From positions 1 through 64,000 of the forward strand of contig NZ_SUHQ01000004.1 in assembly GCF_004962245.1 (NCBI RefSeq): a stretch of DNA of 64,000 nucleotides. The letters are read 5' to 3'. Shown piece after piece: positions 16,367 to 24,333 of the stretch. Made by a program: the position numbers and the translations under genes. This DNA comes from Mesorhizobium sp. (GTDB lineage Bacteria; Pseudomonadota; Alphaproteobacteria; Rhizobiales; Rhizobiaceae). The notes beneath the pieces are model-generated. The model worked only from the letters and a program-made list of their open reading frames with translations. It was not told the DNA's origin and did not search any database. Within the stretch, counting starts at the first letter, position 1. Each line of letters begins with the position of its first letter.

Positions 16367-17415
16367 TGCGGCCTCCCGTGCCGGAAGGCCGGCATCACCT
16401 TGTCGACGAACAACTGCAGGGACTTCTTCTTGCGCTCGTGTGGCAGGCCGCTGTCGATCCAGATCGAATATTGGTCGTAGCCGAGCGTCTCGTATGCCTT
16501 CAGCCGGCTAATCACCTCTTCGGCTTCGCCGATAACCAGGTTCTGTCGGATCTTGTCCGGCGCGTATTGCGGCATGGCCGCGATCTCGTCGTCGGTGAGC
16601 GCTTCCAATATGCCTTGGCGAACAGGCTTCTTGTTCTGGAACCACGCGCCGAACTGGCAGTAGAACAGCGACAGGTCCTTCGTCAGCTGCTCCGCATCGG
16701 CGGCGTCCTCGGCAACGAATGTGTGCATCAGCAGCATGATGTCGGGGCGGGCCATGTCCGGATGCGCCGCGCACGCCGCGTTGAAGCGCTCCATCAGGCT
16801 GGTTACTTCGTCATCGCCGGAGGCGAGCGGCGTCACCTGGACGTTGCAGCCGTTGGACACAGCAAAGTCGTGCGAGTTCGGATCGCGCGCCGCCACCCAG
16901 ATCGGCGGGTGCGGTTTTTGCACCGGCTTGGGCGACGAGGTGGTGGAGGGAAACGACCAGAACTCTCCGGACAGCTCGAAGTCGCCTTCCCAAAGCCCCT
17001 TGATGGCGGGGATGATCTCGCGCATGCGCTGGCCCGCGCCCCAGGCGTCGAGCCCCGGGAACAGGCGCTGATACTCGTAGCTGTAGGCGCCGCGCGCGAT
17101 GCCGATGTCGAGCCGGCCGCCCGTGATAAGGTCGGCCATGGCTGCTTCGCCGGCGAGCTTGATCGGATGCCAGAACGGCGCGATGACCGTTCCCGTGCCA
17201 AGCCGGATGCGCTTCGTCCTGGCACCGAGATAGGCGATGTTGATGAACGGGTTTGGCGAGATGGTGAACTCCATACCGTGGTGTTCGCCGATCCAGGCCG
17301 TCTCGAAGCCTGCCGCCTCGGCGATCAGGACCAGTTCCTCAAGCTCGTCGATGAGCTCGGCATGCGGCTTTGCAGGGTCCGAGCGTTCCATATGGACGAA
17401 GAGCGAGAACTTCAT
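16363..17415 (-). CDS. luciferase-like (LLM) flavin-dependent monooxygenase
   Basis: 350 residues, bacterial-luciferase fold, uses FMNH2 and oxygen to oxidise an organic substrate in the cytoplasm. Seen: WIGEHHGMEF (flavin-site His region), GTGTVIAPFWHPIKLAGEAAMADLITGGRLDIGIARG, and KPHPPIWVAA in the barrel. It needs reduced flavin from a partner; the gene just upstream encodes a flavin reductase domain. Start ATG lies 6 bases after that gene's stop. Substrate not known; aldehyde dehydrogenase follows. Confidence 0.9.
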   Translation of the reverse strand: MKFSLFVHMERSDPAKPHAELIDELEELVLIAEAAGFETAWIGEHHGMEFTISPNPFINIAYLGARTKRIRLGTGTVIAPFWHPIKLAGEAAMADLITGGRLDIGIARGAYSYEYQRLFPGLDAWGAGQRMREIIPAIKGLWEGDFELSGEFWSFPSTTSSPKPVQKPHPPIWVAARDPNSHDFAVSNGCNVQVTPLASGDDEVTSLMERFNAACAAHPDMARPDIMLLMHTFVAEDAADAEQLTKDLSLFYCQFGAWFQNKKPVRQGILEALTDDEIAAMPQYAPDKIRQNLVIGEAEEVISRLKAYETLGYDQYSIWIDSGLPHERKKKSLQLFVDKVMPAFRHGRPQ

Positions 17416-17421
17416 ATCTGT

Positions 17422-19227
17422 TCACCCCGGATTGGAAATGGAGGGTTTCATGGATACCGGCCTGGCGAGCGGACGAACTTCACCTTCGACCTCGTTACCG
17501 ACATAGACTCCGAACGCATCCTCCCGACATTCGCGAACGTAGCGGGCGAGCATCGAGCGCACAGCGGCGTCGGCGATGTTCAGTCCGGCAATCCTGTCGA
17601 TCTCGACGAGCCGGACCTGACCATCGCCGGAGTGGGGCGCGTCTACCGTGCCGCGGTAGTAGACATGCGTTCGCGATGGATCTGCGGCGTCGTCCCAGAC
17701 TGCAAACAGGAATCCGAGATGCGCCTCGATAGCTTTCGCGGCGAGGCGTCCCTTGAGGCTTCGCGTGTCGCCGGACGTCCCGAGTCCTCGGCCCGTCGGC
17801 AGTTCGAAAAAGCCGTCGACGGTTTCGAAGAACAGCACGCGGCCTTCATCTTCGAGGATGGCGCCTACCTCCATGTCGGGCGGCGCGGCCGCCAGCGCTT
17901 CCTGGCTGAGACCGGGCGAGACATACGCGCCACGGCAATAGCCGAGGGGCTGCGATGAATTGTGAGAAAATTCGCGAACGCGGCCGATGAGGATCGAATG
18001 GTCGCCGGCATCGACCAACTGCTCCATGTCACAGTCGAACGTCGCCACCGATCCACCGAGCAGCGGGCTGCCGGTCGGGCCGAAGCGCCATTCGACAGCC
18101 GAGAACTTGTCCTGCGATTTCGAAGCAAAGACGCCGGACGCGGCTCTCTGTTCCTCCGAGAGCACATTGATGGCAAAGCACTTCGAGGTCGAAAACACGG
18201 GATGACCCAGCGCTTTCTTGGCGATGCAGACCAGAACAAGGGGCGGATCGAGCGAAACGGATGTAAATGAATTGGCAGTGAAGCCGCGAGGCTCTCCTTC
18301 TGGCCCGATCGCGGTGACGATGGTAACGCCGGTCAGGAAGGAACCGAGCGCTCGCCTGAATTCACCTGCGTCGAAGGCTGTGTCCATCGCCGGTCGCTCC
18401 GATGTGCTTGCGCCGCCGTTGCTCTCGAGAAAATCGACAATGCGTTGCGTGACCGTGTCAGGCGAGGCTACGGCCATCATGTGTCGTTCGCCCTCCAGAA
18501 CGACGCAGCGACCGCGCGGCGCGAGGCGGGCCATTGCCGCCGACATCGCAGGTGACGAATTTCTGTCCTCGGAGCCGGTCATGAACAATGCCGGCACCGC
18601 GAGACCGGAAAGATGATCGCCATGCGCCGCATCCGCATGGGCGAAAAGTCGATATGTGTGCGCATAGCCTTCCGGGTTGACGCTTTGCAGTGCCGCGCGC
18701 GTCGTCCTTGCGGCCTCGGCCAAGCTGTCGGGGACTGGGTTGCCGAACCAGCGCGCGATCGTTGCGTCCGTTCCCGATGCGTTATTCGCGCCATTCAATT
18801 CGGCGGCACGCTCGCGCACCGCCTGCGCAAGATCCGCCGGCCGGCGAAAGACCGCGTTGAGCGAAACGATGCGGTGGACCCGTTCCGGCGCGTTGAGCGC
18901 GATCTCCTGTCCGACCAGCGCGCCCATTGAATGGCCGACGATCGAGACAGCGTCCAAGCCAAGGTGATCGAGAAGCCGGATTGCCTGCGCGGCATAGTCG
19001 GCAAGGCCGGCGTCCTCGGGCGGTAGTGGCGACAGGCCGTGTCCCAGCATGTCGATCGCGATAACATCCCATCGGCTCTTCATCAGCTCGATCTGAGGAC
19101 CCCAGATCGACGCATTCATGCCGACGCCGTGGATAAGGAGGACCGGCGCGCCGGATCCGGCACGGATGAAGCCGGTGCCGTCAGGCGCCGTTTCTCGATA
19201 CCAGTCGGGAGCCGTCAGCTCAGCCAT
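17422..19227 (-). CDS. alpha/beta hydrolase fused to a flavin reductase with an extra C-terminal domain
   Basis: 601 residues in one unbroken frame. Residues about 1-270: alpha/beta hydrolase with VGHSMG (nucleophile Ser100), Asp221 in GSEDRN and His249 in GERHM. Residues about 282-445: flavin reductase of the RutF/HpaC type (GEFRRALGSFLTGVTIVTA, GFTANSFTSVSLDPPLVL). Residues about 455-601: a further alpha/beta domain with ILEDEGRVLFFETVDGFFELP, perhaps a degenerate Nudix fold; this part is uncertain. The reductase would feed FMNH2 to the LLM enzyme encoded next. A Met at codon 281 (base 18387) has GGAG 9 bases upstream, so separate internal translation of the reductase is possible. An open extension to 19305 is rejected. 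Confidence 0.85.
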   Translation of the reverse strand: MAELTAPDWYRETAPDGTGFIRAGSGAPVLLIHGVGMNASIWGPQIELMKSRWDVIAIDMLGHGLSPLPPEDAGLADYAAQAIRLLDHLGLDAVSIVGHSMGALVGQEIALNAPERVHRIVSLNAVFRRPADLAQAVRERAAELNGANNASGTDATIARWFGNPVPDSLAEAARTTRAALQSVNPEGYAHTYRLFAHADAAHGDHLSGLAVPALFMTGSEDRNSSPAMSAAMARLAPRGRCVVLEGERHMMAVASPDTVTQRIVDFLESNGGASTSERPAMDTAFDAGEFRRALGSFLTGVTIVTAIGPEGEPRGFTANSFTSVSLDPPLVLVCIAKKALGHPVFSTSKCFAINVLSEEQRAASGVFASKSQDKFSAVEWRFGPTGSPLLGGSVATFDCDMEQLVDAGDHSILIGRVREFSHNSSQPLGYCRGAYVSPGLSQEALAAAPPDMEVGAILEDEGRVLFFETVDGFFELPTGRGLGTSGDTRSLKGRLAAKAIEAHLGFLFAVWDDAADPSRTHVYYRGTVDAPHSGDGQVRLVEIDRIAGLNIADAAVRSMLARYVRECREDAFGVYVGNEVEGEVRPLARPVSMKPSISNPG

Positions 19228-19807
19228 GCAGATCGCCGACCTCCTTGAGATCCTGGTAGCGGTCGCCGATGCGATGATGCGGTCGTCCGCCGATCGAGGC
19301 GCCAAGCGCCACCACCAACTCGTCTGGCGCCGGCGCGTCGCCGATCTGGAAATGCACCGTCAGGTAGTGCGAACGTCGGCCTTCATCGTTCTTGTCCATG
19401 AGCGGGATCATGATCGGCGCATTGGGTCCGCCGCGCAGATTGGTGAAGGCAAGATAGGTCTTGGCGCCGACGGCACGTCGATAGTGGTTGCCGAAATGCA
19501 GCGTGTGGATGAGCGCGGAGGCATGCTCGATCTCGCCCGATGTGCCGCATATTGCGGCCTTGCCGTAGCCTTCGATCGCTTCGCCAGATCCCGCGACTGC
19601 GAGGATTTCACGGGTCAGAACTTCCCCCAAAACCGGCGCATAGGCGCGGATCTCGGGAGAAAGGTCCTCGGTGAAACCGCGCCCGGCCCAAGGATTGTCG
19701 AGCACTGCCGCCACGCCGATCAGGCGCAGCGGTCGGGAGGCCACCTTGCCGCCTTCGATCAACGTGTTCTCAACATAGGTGACGATCTTTCGGATGGCCG
19801 GCTTCAT
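19220..19807 (-). CDS. DUF1185 (amino acid synthesis family) protein
   Basis: 195 residues, matching the PF06684-type family, whose biochemical role is not established. Seen: MKPAIRKIVTYVENTLIEGG at the start, AICGTSGEIEHASALIH and a C-terminal stretch VALGASIGGRPHHRIGDRYQDL. The family often sits beside luciferase-like monooxygenase genes in proteobacterial catabolic operons. First gene of the leftward operon; ATG at 19807 with GAGGA 6 bases before it. Overlaps the hydrolase fusion by 8 bases. An open extension to 20173 runs over the operator and the GntR gene and is rejected. Confidence 0.85.
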   Translation of the reverse strand: MKPAIRKIVTYVENTLIEGGKVASRPLRLIGVAAVLDNPWAGRGFTEDLSPEIRAYAPVLGEVLTREILAVAGSGEAIEGYGKAAICGTSGEIEHASALIHTLHFGNHYRRAVGAKTYLAFTNLRGGPNAPIMIPLMDKNDEGRRSHYLTVHFQIGDAPAPDELVVALGASIGGRPHHRIGDRYQDLKEVGDLHG

Positions 19808-19869
19808 CAAATCCTCGGTGGTCGATCGGGATGGGGCATCCGGAAAAGTTCCCTTTTGCCTGATCGTCT

Positions 19870-19883
19870 TATGGTATACCATA
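19870..19883. promoter_or_regulatory. perfect 14-base palindrome, candidate GntR operator
   Basis: TATGGTATACCATA is a perfect palindrome with a TGGTATACCA core, in the divergent gap between the operon starting at 19807 and the GntR gene at 19937. FCD-type GntR regulators bind short palindromes of the TGGTNNNACCA kind. Very likely the site for the adjacent regulator, controlling both directions. Confidence 0.65.
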
Positions 19884-19936
19884 CTATTGAAGACCAAAAC
19901 CCTTGTCAACGGATCGTCGAATCTGTTTCTTTGCGG

Positions 19937-20626
19937 ATGGTGGGAGTAGATGAATTGGCCGACGACACACTCAGGATCGAACGATCCACCAAGACGCTCA
20001 GAACACTGGCGCTGGAGCGTATGCGCGAGGCGATCATGGGGTTTCATTTCCAACCCGGCGAAAGGTTGGTCGAACGGCCGCTTTGCGATCAACTCGGTGT
20101 CAGTCGCTCGGTGGTGCGCGAAGTTCTGCGGCAGTTGGAGACTGAGGGTCTGGTCCAGATGATACCAGGCCATGGACCTGCCGTAGCCCGGCCGGATCTC
20201 AGCCGCACCGACGAGATTTATGAACTGCGCGCCCTGATGGAGGGCATCGCGGCGCGCGCCTGCGCTCTCACGGCGACGGACGACCAGATCGCCGCGCTTG
20301 AGCGCGCATTGGATGTGCTGCTCACGGCGTGGGCCTCAGCCGATCCGATCGAGGTGATGCGGGCGACGACAAAGTTCTATGAAGTGCTTTTTGATGCCGC
20401 CGACAAGCGCATCGCCTGGGAGATCGTCCAGGGTCTGAACGTCCGCATCAATCAGCTGCGTTCCATGACCATCGCTTCGGTGAATCGTCGTGATGCCGCA
20501 ATTGCCGAAATGACCGACATCATGAACGCGATCAAGTCGCACAACGGCGATGAAGCCGAAGCCGCTGCCCGGCGACATGTGGAGCAGGCTTGGCGAATTG
20601 CGCAACAGACCCTTCGCGACAGCTGA
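19937..20626 (+). CDS. GntR-family regulator, FCD type
   Basis: 229 residues. Winged helix about 20-90 (LALERMREAIMGFHFQPGERL, LCDQLGVSRSVVREVLRQLETEGLV), FCD effector domain about 95-220 (YELRALMEGIAARACALTA; VEQAW at the end). Divergent from the DUF1185/LLM/Pot operon, which it probably represses until an effector binds. ATG at 19937 has a weak ribosome site; a TTG at 19955 with GGGAG upstream is an alternative. The palindrome at 19870-19883 is its likely operator. Confidence 0.88.
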   Translation: MVGVDELADDTLRIERSTKTLRTLALERMREAIMGFHFQPGERLVERPLCDQLGVSRSVVREVLRQLETEGLVQMIPGHGPAVARPDLSRTDEIYELRALMEGIAARACALTATDDQIAALERALDVLLTAWASADPIEVMRATTKFYEVLFDAADKRIAWEIVQGLNVRINQLRSMTIASVNRRDAAIAEMTDIMNAIKSHNGDEAEAAARRHVEQAWRIAQQTLRDS

Positions 20627-20669
20627 AGTAAGCGATTGCCCGGCGCACCAGCGGGCAGTGCTTTCGTCA

Positions 20670-21356
20670 CTACTTCAGGAGATCGACCAGCACCATGAAA
20701 GCCGCATCGATGTCGGCACGGACCGCGGCCCGAACCGCTTCCGCATCCCGGTCGCGCAAGGCCGCAAACATCTGCTGATGGTGCTCGTTGGCGGTCGAGT
20801 AGTTCCCGGAATCGTGCAGCATGTTGAAATAGGGGCTGATCTGCAGCCACAGGTTCTCGATGATGTTGAGGATGTTCTCGGAGCCCGCCGCCCGGTAGAT
20901 CGAGAAATGAAAGGCGTAGTTGGCGCGCAGGTAGGATTTGACGTCGCCGGCGGCATTGGCCTGCTCGAGCGCATCCAGATGCTGGCGCAGCAGCACCATG
21001 CTTTTGTCGTCCATACGTTCCGCGGCCCATGCCGCCGCGATCGCCTCGATCTCGAATCTGACATTCCTGAGATCGATGAGGCGCGCGCGGCTTAGTGCCG
21101 GGATGCCGATCGAACGGCCCGAAACCACCATCAGCGCGTTGGCGGCGGTCAGGCGTCGCAGCGCCTCCCTGACCGGCATCGGGCTGACGCCGAAAGCGTC
21201 GGCAAGGCTCTGCACCGTCACCATCTCGCCTGGCACGATGCTGCCGTCGAGGATCAGTTCGGTGACATGGCGATAGACCCTCTCCTGCAGAGTATCCCTG
21301 GACAGGGGAGTGATCTCGACACCCGGCCTCCTGAACGCTGCCCCAGCCATCTGCAT
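20670..21356 (-). CDS. GntR-family regulator, FCD type
   Basis: 228 residues. Winged helix about 22-85 (LQERVYRHVTELILDGSIVPGEMV, LADAFGVSPMPVREALRRLTA), FCD domain about 95-220 with DLRNVRFEIEAIAAAWAA and HHQQMFAALRDRD, which supply the usual metal-site Asp and His residues. Divergent from the CUT2 transporter operon at 21585, its likely target. Start ATG at 21356 has AGGAAGG a few bases upstream; a second ATG two codons later is possible. Convergent with the previous GntR gene, 43 bases apart. Confidence 0.88.
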   Translation of the reverse strand: MQMAGAAFRRPGVEITPLSRDTLQERVYRHVTELILDGSIVPGEMVTVQSLADAFGVSPMPVREALRRLTAANALMVVSGRSIGIPALSRARLIDLRNVRFEIEAIAAAWAAERMDDKSMVLLRQHLDALEQANAAGDVKSYLRANYAFHFSIYRAAGSENILNIIENLWLQISPYFNMLHDSGNYSTANEHHQQMFAALRDRDAEAVRAAVRADIDAAFMVLVDLLK

Positions 21357-21483
21357 TAACCTTCCTGCGCAAGGGCGACGCTGTCGCTCTATCCGGCGCC
21401 TCTACCCGGAATGCAAGGTTCGGATTGCCACGTCAAGCGCCGGCGCATCCCGGTTTTGATATTAGCTCATTCTATCATTGATC

Positions 21484-21493
21484 TTTGATCAAA
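21484..21493. promoter_or_regulatory. TTTGATCAAA palindrome in the divergent promoter region
   Basis: A perfect 10-base palindrome about 90 bases before the binding-protein gene and 128 bases upstream of the GntR gene, inside an AT-rich stretch (21460-21500). It is the best operator candidate in this 228-base gap, but short enough that chance cannot be excluded. Confidence 0.35.
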
Positions 21494-21584
21494 TCATGCT
21501 ACGGTCGGCCGCATCGAATGACAAGGGGCTTCGTCTGGTGGTCCCTGGGAGGCATTCGGTCGTCTGAATTGGGAGGAGTTTCGA

Positions 21585-22712
21585 ATGGGTATCGGATCGA
21601 AAGCCCGGCGGCTCGCGCTGCTGGCTGGCATGGCTGTTTGCGCTTGTGGGGTGTCCGCCGCCGAGGCGGCCGAAAAGCACAAGATATTTCTGAGCATGAG
21701 CTTCATCGGCAACGACTGGCAGGCCGAGGCCGCAAACATGGTCAAGGCGATGGCCTCGCATAAGAGCATGGCCGACAAGGTCGACCTGCAGGTGCAGGTG
21801 GCCGGGCCGAATGCGCAGCGCCAGATCCAGCAGATCAACGCCATGGTACAGGCAGGTGCCGAAGCCATCGTGATCTTTCCGATCTCGCCGACAGCGCTCA
21901 ACCAGGTGGTCAAGAATGCCTGCGACAAGGGCGTCAAGGTGTTCGCCTATGACGCCGAGATCACTGAGCCCTGCGCGTACAACGTTCATATCGACCAGGA
22001 GGAGGCTGGCCGGGTGACGGCCGAATGGCTGGTCAAGAAACTTGACGGCAAGGGCAACATCATCGCGGTGACCGGTGTCCCCGGTACCTCGGTCGACGAT
22101 TTGCGCACCAAGGCAGCCAAGGAGGTCTTGGCCAAATACCCCGACATCAAGATCGTCGGCGAGGCCGTTGGTATGTGGAGCCAGGCAGTCGCCCGCACCG
22201 AGCTTTCGAAAATCCTGGCGACGCGCAGTTGGGACGATATCGATGGGCTGTGGATGCAGGTCGGCTGCTTCACCGCCAATTCCATGCAGCTCGAGGCCGG
22301 CAAGAAGACCAGCGAACTCTTGCCCTGCGCTGGTGAGGGCTCTAATGGCGGCCGTATCCAGATGCTGCCGGAGGGCACCGAGGTCGAGGGTGCTTCGTCT
22401 CCCTATGCGCCGCTCGGCGCGCCGCGCATCTCCTATGCGTCGCCGCCCTATTCCGGTGCGCTGGCCCTCACGCTTGCCGTCGAGGCTCTTGAAGGCAAGG
22501 ATGTTCCTAAAAAGACGATCCTGCCGTTGCCGGTCGTCACCAACGAGACGATCAAGCTCTGCGACGAGGGCACCTGGGCGGAGATGAAGGCCGGCTGCAA
22601 CGCCTTCAAGCCGTCGCTGGTCTCCAATCCCGGCTGGTTCGCGTCGATCTTCTCCGACCAGACGCCCGAGATCGGCCTTGCCGCCGCGCTTGTCGGCCAG
22701 CCCGAGGAGTGA
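21585..22712 (+). CDS. periplasmic sugar-binding protein of a CUT2-type ABC importer
   Basis: 375 residues, type 1 periplasmic binding protein (ribose/xylose-binding group). Signal peptide about 1-28 (ending AAEA). Seen: VQVAGPNAQRQIQQINAMVQAGAEAIVIFPIS (typical of the first lobe), EEAGRVTAEWLVKKLDGKGNI and PYAPLGAPRISYASPPYSGALAL. The last segments are longer than in RbsB (about 300 residues), as in a rhizobial subgroup. Ligand unknown; the downstream oxidation enzymes point to a sugar, polyol or sugar-acid-like compound. GGGAGGAG precedes the start. Confidence 0.9.
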   Translation: MGIGSKARRLALLAGMAVCACGVSAAEAAEKHKIFLSMSFIGNDWQAEAANMVKAMASHKSMADKVDLQVQVAGPNAQRQIQQINAMVQAGAEAIVIFPISPTALNQVVKNACDKGVKVFAYDAEITEPCAYNVHIDQEEAGRVTAEWLVKKLDGKGNIIAVTGVPGTSVDDLRTKAAKEVLAKYPDIKIVGEAVGMWSQAVARTELSKILATRSWDDIDGLWMQVGCFTANSMQLEAGKKTSELLPCAGEGSNGGRIQMLPEGTEVEGASSPYAPLGAPRISYASPPYSGALALTLAVEALEGKDVPKKTILPLPVVTNETIKLCDEGTWAEMKAGCNAFKPSLVSNPGWFASIFSDQTPEIGLAAALVGQPEE

Positions 22713-22722
22713 GCTCTCCGAA

Positions 22723-22759
22723 GCGGCGCGTGGGGCATTTCAACTGTCCCTTGCGCCGC
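22723..22759 (+). promoter_or_regulatory. intercistronic hairpin after the binding-protein gene
   Basis: GCGGCGC at 22723-22729 pairs with GCGCCGC at 22753-22759, and inner bases GGG/CCC extend the stem. It fills the gap between the binding-protein and ATPase genes and has no T run. Probable mRNA stabiliser or partial attenuator. Confidence 0.5.
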
Positions 22760-22788
22760 CTTCATGAAAGGGCGGTCGGGAATCGGGA

Positions 22789-24333
22789 ATGATGAACGCA
22801 ACAGCGCATTTGACTGCTGTCGGCATAGAGGGCGTCCGCAAGGCGTTCGGCGCCACAGTCGCCCTCGACGGCGTTTCCTTCGAGATCGCATCGGGCAGCG
22901 TGCACGCCTTGCTCGGCGAGAACGGCGCCGGCAAGTCCACGCTGGTCAAGCTGCTCTCGGGACTGGTGCGGCCCGACGAAGGGCAAATTACCATCCTTGG
23001 CCAACCGGCGCCGCTCGGCTCGCCGCGCGCCGCGCATGCTAAGGGTGTGCAGACAGCCTTCCAGGAAATGACCCTGGTTCGCGATCTCAGCGTTCTCGAT
23101 AATATGCTGCTGCCCTACGCGCCTGTCGGCCCGATCGGCCTGATCAGGCAGTCGGCCGCGCGCAAGGCGGTTCGCAAGCACATTCTGGATCTCGGGCTCT
23201 CGGTCGATCTCGACGCCGAGGTGGCGACGCTCGATCTTGCCGTCCGGCAGAAGATCGAGATTGCGCGCGCCGTCTACCGCAAGCCGCGCATCCTGCTGCT
23301 CGACGAGCCGACTTCCACCTTGTCGGGCGGTGACGTCGAATGGCTGAGCGGCATCATTGCGCGGCTGAAGGCGGCTGGGACGACGGTCGTGTTCATTACC
23401 CATCGCATGCGTGAGGTGCGGGCCTTCTGCGACACGCTGACCATTCTCAGGAACGGCCGTCATATCGTCACCGCGCCGGTCGCCGATGTCTCGGATGGAG
23501 AGGTGATCGAAAAGATCATCGGCCGCAGCATCGCCCAGACCTTTCCGCCGAAACCTGAAAGCGAGGCCGTCTTCGGTCCGCCGGTGCTCGGCGTGCGTGA
23601 TCTCAAGGCCGGCAGAAAGCTCGACGGCGTCAGTTTCGACCTGCGCAAGGGCGAGATCCTCGGCATTGCCGGGCTTCAGGGCATGGGACAGCTCGACCTG
23701 TTCTTCGCTTGCTTCGGCATGGCCGAGATCGAACGCGGCCATGTCGTGGTCGACGGCCGCAAGGTGTGGCTCGGTTCGCCGGCCGATGCGCTCAAGCCCA
23801 ACATAGCGATCGGGCTGGTGCCGGAGGACCGCAAGACCGAGGGCCTGTTCCTGAAGCTCCCGGGCCGGCAGAACGCATCGCTGCCGGTCGTCGGTCGTTT
23901 CACGCGGTTTGGCCTGATCCGGGGGGACGAGGAAGCACGCGCCGTGCAATCCGCCTTCGCGACAGTCGAGGTCGACCAGCGTGCACTGTGGACGAGGGCG
24001 GGGGCGTTTTCGGGCGGCAACCAGCAGAAGATCGCGATCGCGAAATGGCTGGTCGCCGAAAGCCGCATCCTGCTGCTCTTCGACCCTACTCGCGGCATCG
24101 ACGTCGGCACCAAGCACGAGCTCTATGTGATGATGCGCGACTATGTGGCGGCAGGCGGTTCGATCCTTCTGCATTCGACGGAAATTCCCGAGCTCGTCCA
24201 TCAATGCGATCGGGTGCTCGTCCTCTACGACGGCCGGCTGGTGGCGGAGCTTGCGGGCAAGGATATTTCGGAAAGCGCGATCATGAGGCCGGCGCTGGGC
24301 CATGGCGATGCGGTTCGAGAGGCGGCTGAATGA
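22789..24333 (+). CDS. CUT2-type ABC ATPase with two nucleotide-binding domains, RbsA-like
   Basis: 514 residues, normal RbsA length. N-domain: Walker A GENGAGKSTL, Walker B ILLLDEPTSTLSGGD, H loop FITHRMRE; its signature is DLAVRQKIEIA in place of the usual LSVGQ. C-domain: no true Walker A (GLQGMGQLDL), signature FSGGNQQK, and Walker B LLLFDPTRGID, where the D-E pair is replaced by F-D. Degenerate C-domains are normal in this family; the N-domain change is less usual. Its stop overlaps the permease start (ATGA). Confidence 0.9.
   Translation: MMNATAHLTAVGIEGVRKAFGATVALDGVSFEIASGSVHALLGENGAGKSTLVKLLSGLVRPDEGQITILGQPAPLGSPRAAHAKGVQTAFQEMTLVRDLSVLDNMLLPYAPVGPIGLIRQSAARKAVRKHILDLGLSVDLDAEVATLDLAVRQKIEIARAVYRKPRILLLDEPTSTLSGGDVEWLSGIIARLKAAGTTVVFITHRMREVRAFCDTLTILRNGRHIVTAPVADVSDGEVIEKIIGRSIAQTFPPKPESEAVFGPPVLGVRDLKAGRKLDGVSFDLRKGEILGIAGLQGMGQLDLFFACFGMAEIERGHVVVDGRKVWLGSPADALKPNIAIGLVPEDRKTEGLFLKLPGRQNASLPVVGRFTRFGLIRGDEEARAVQSAFATVEVDQRALWTRAGAFSGGNQQKIAIAKWLVAESRILLLFDPTRGIDVGTKHELYVMMRDYVAAGGSILLHSTEIPELVHQCDRVLVLYDGRLVAELAGKDISESAIMRPALGHGDAVREAAE

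Noticed and set aside
16366..17958. 530-codon plus-strand open frame
   Set aside because: Antisense to the LLM monooxygenase and the hydrolase fusion; no motifs.
22762..24303. 513-codon minus-strand open frame
   Set aside because: Antisense shadow of the CUT2 ATPase gene; no domain recognisable and no ribosome site.
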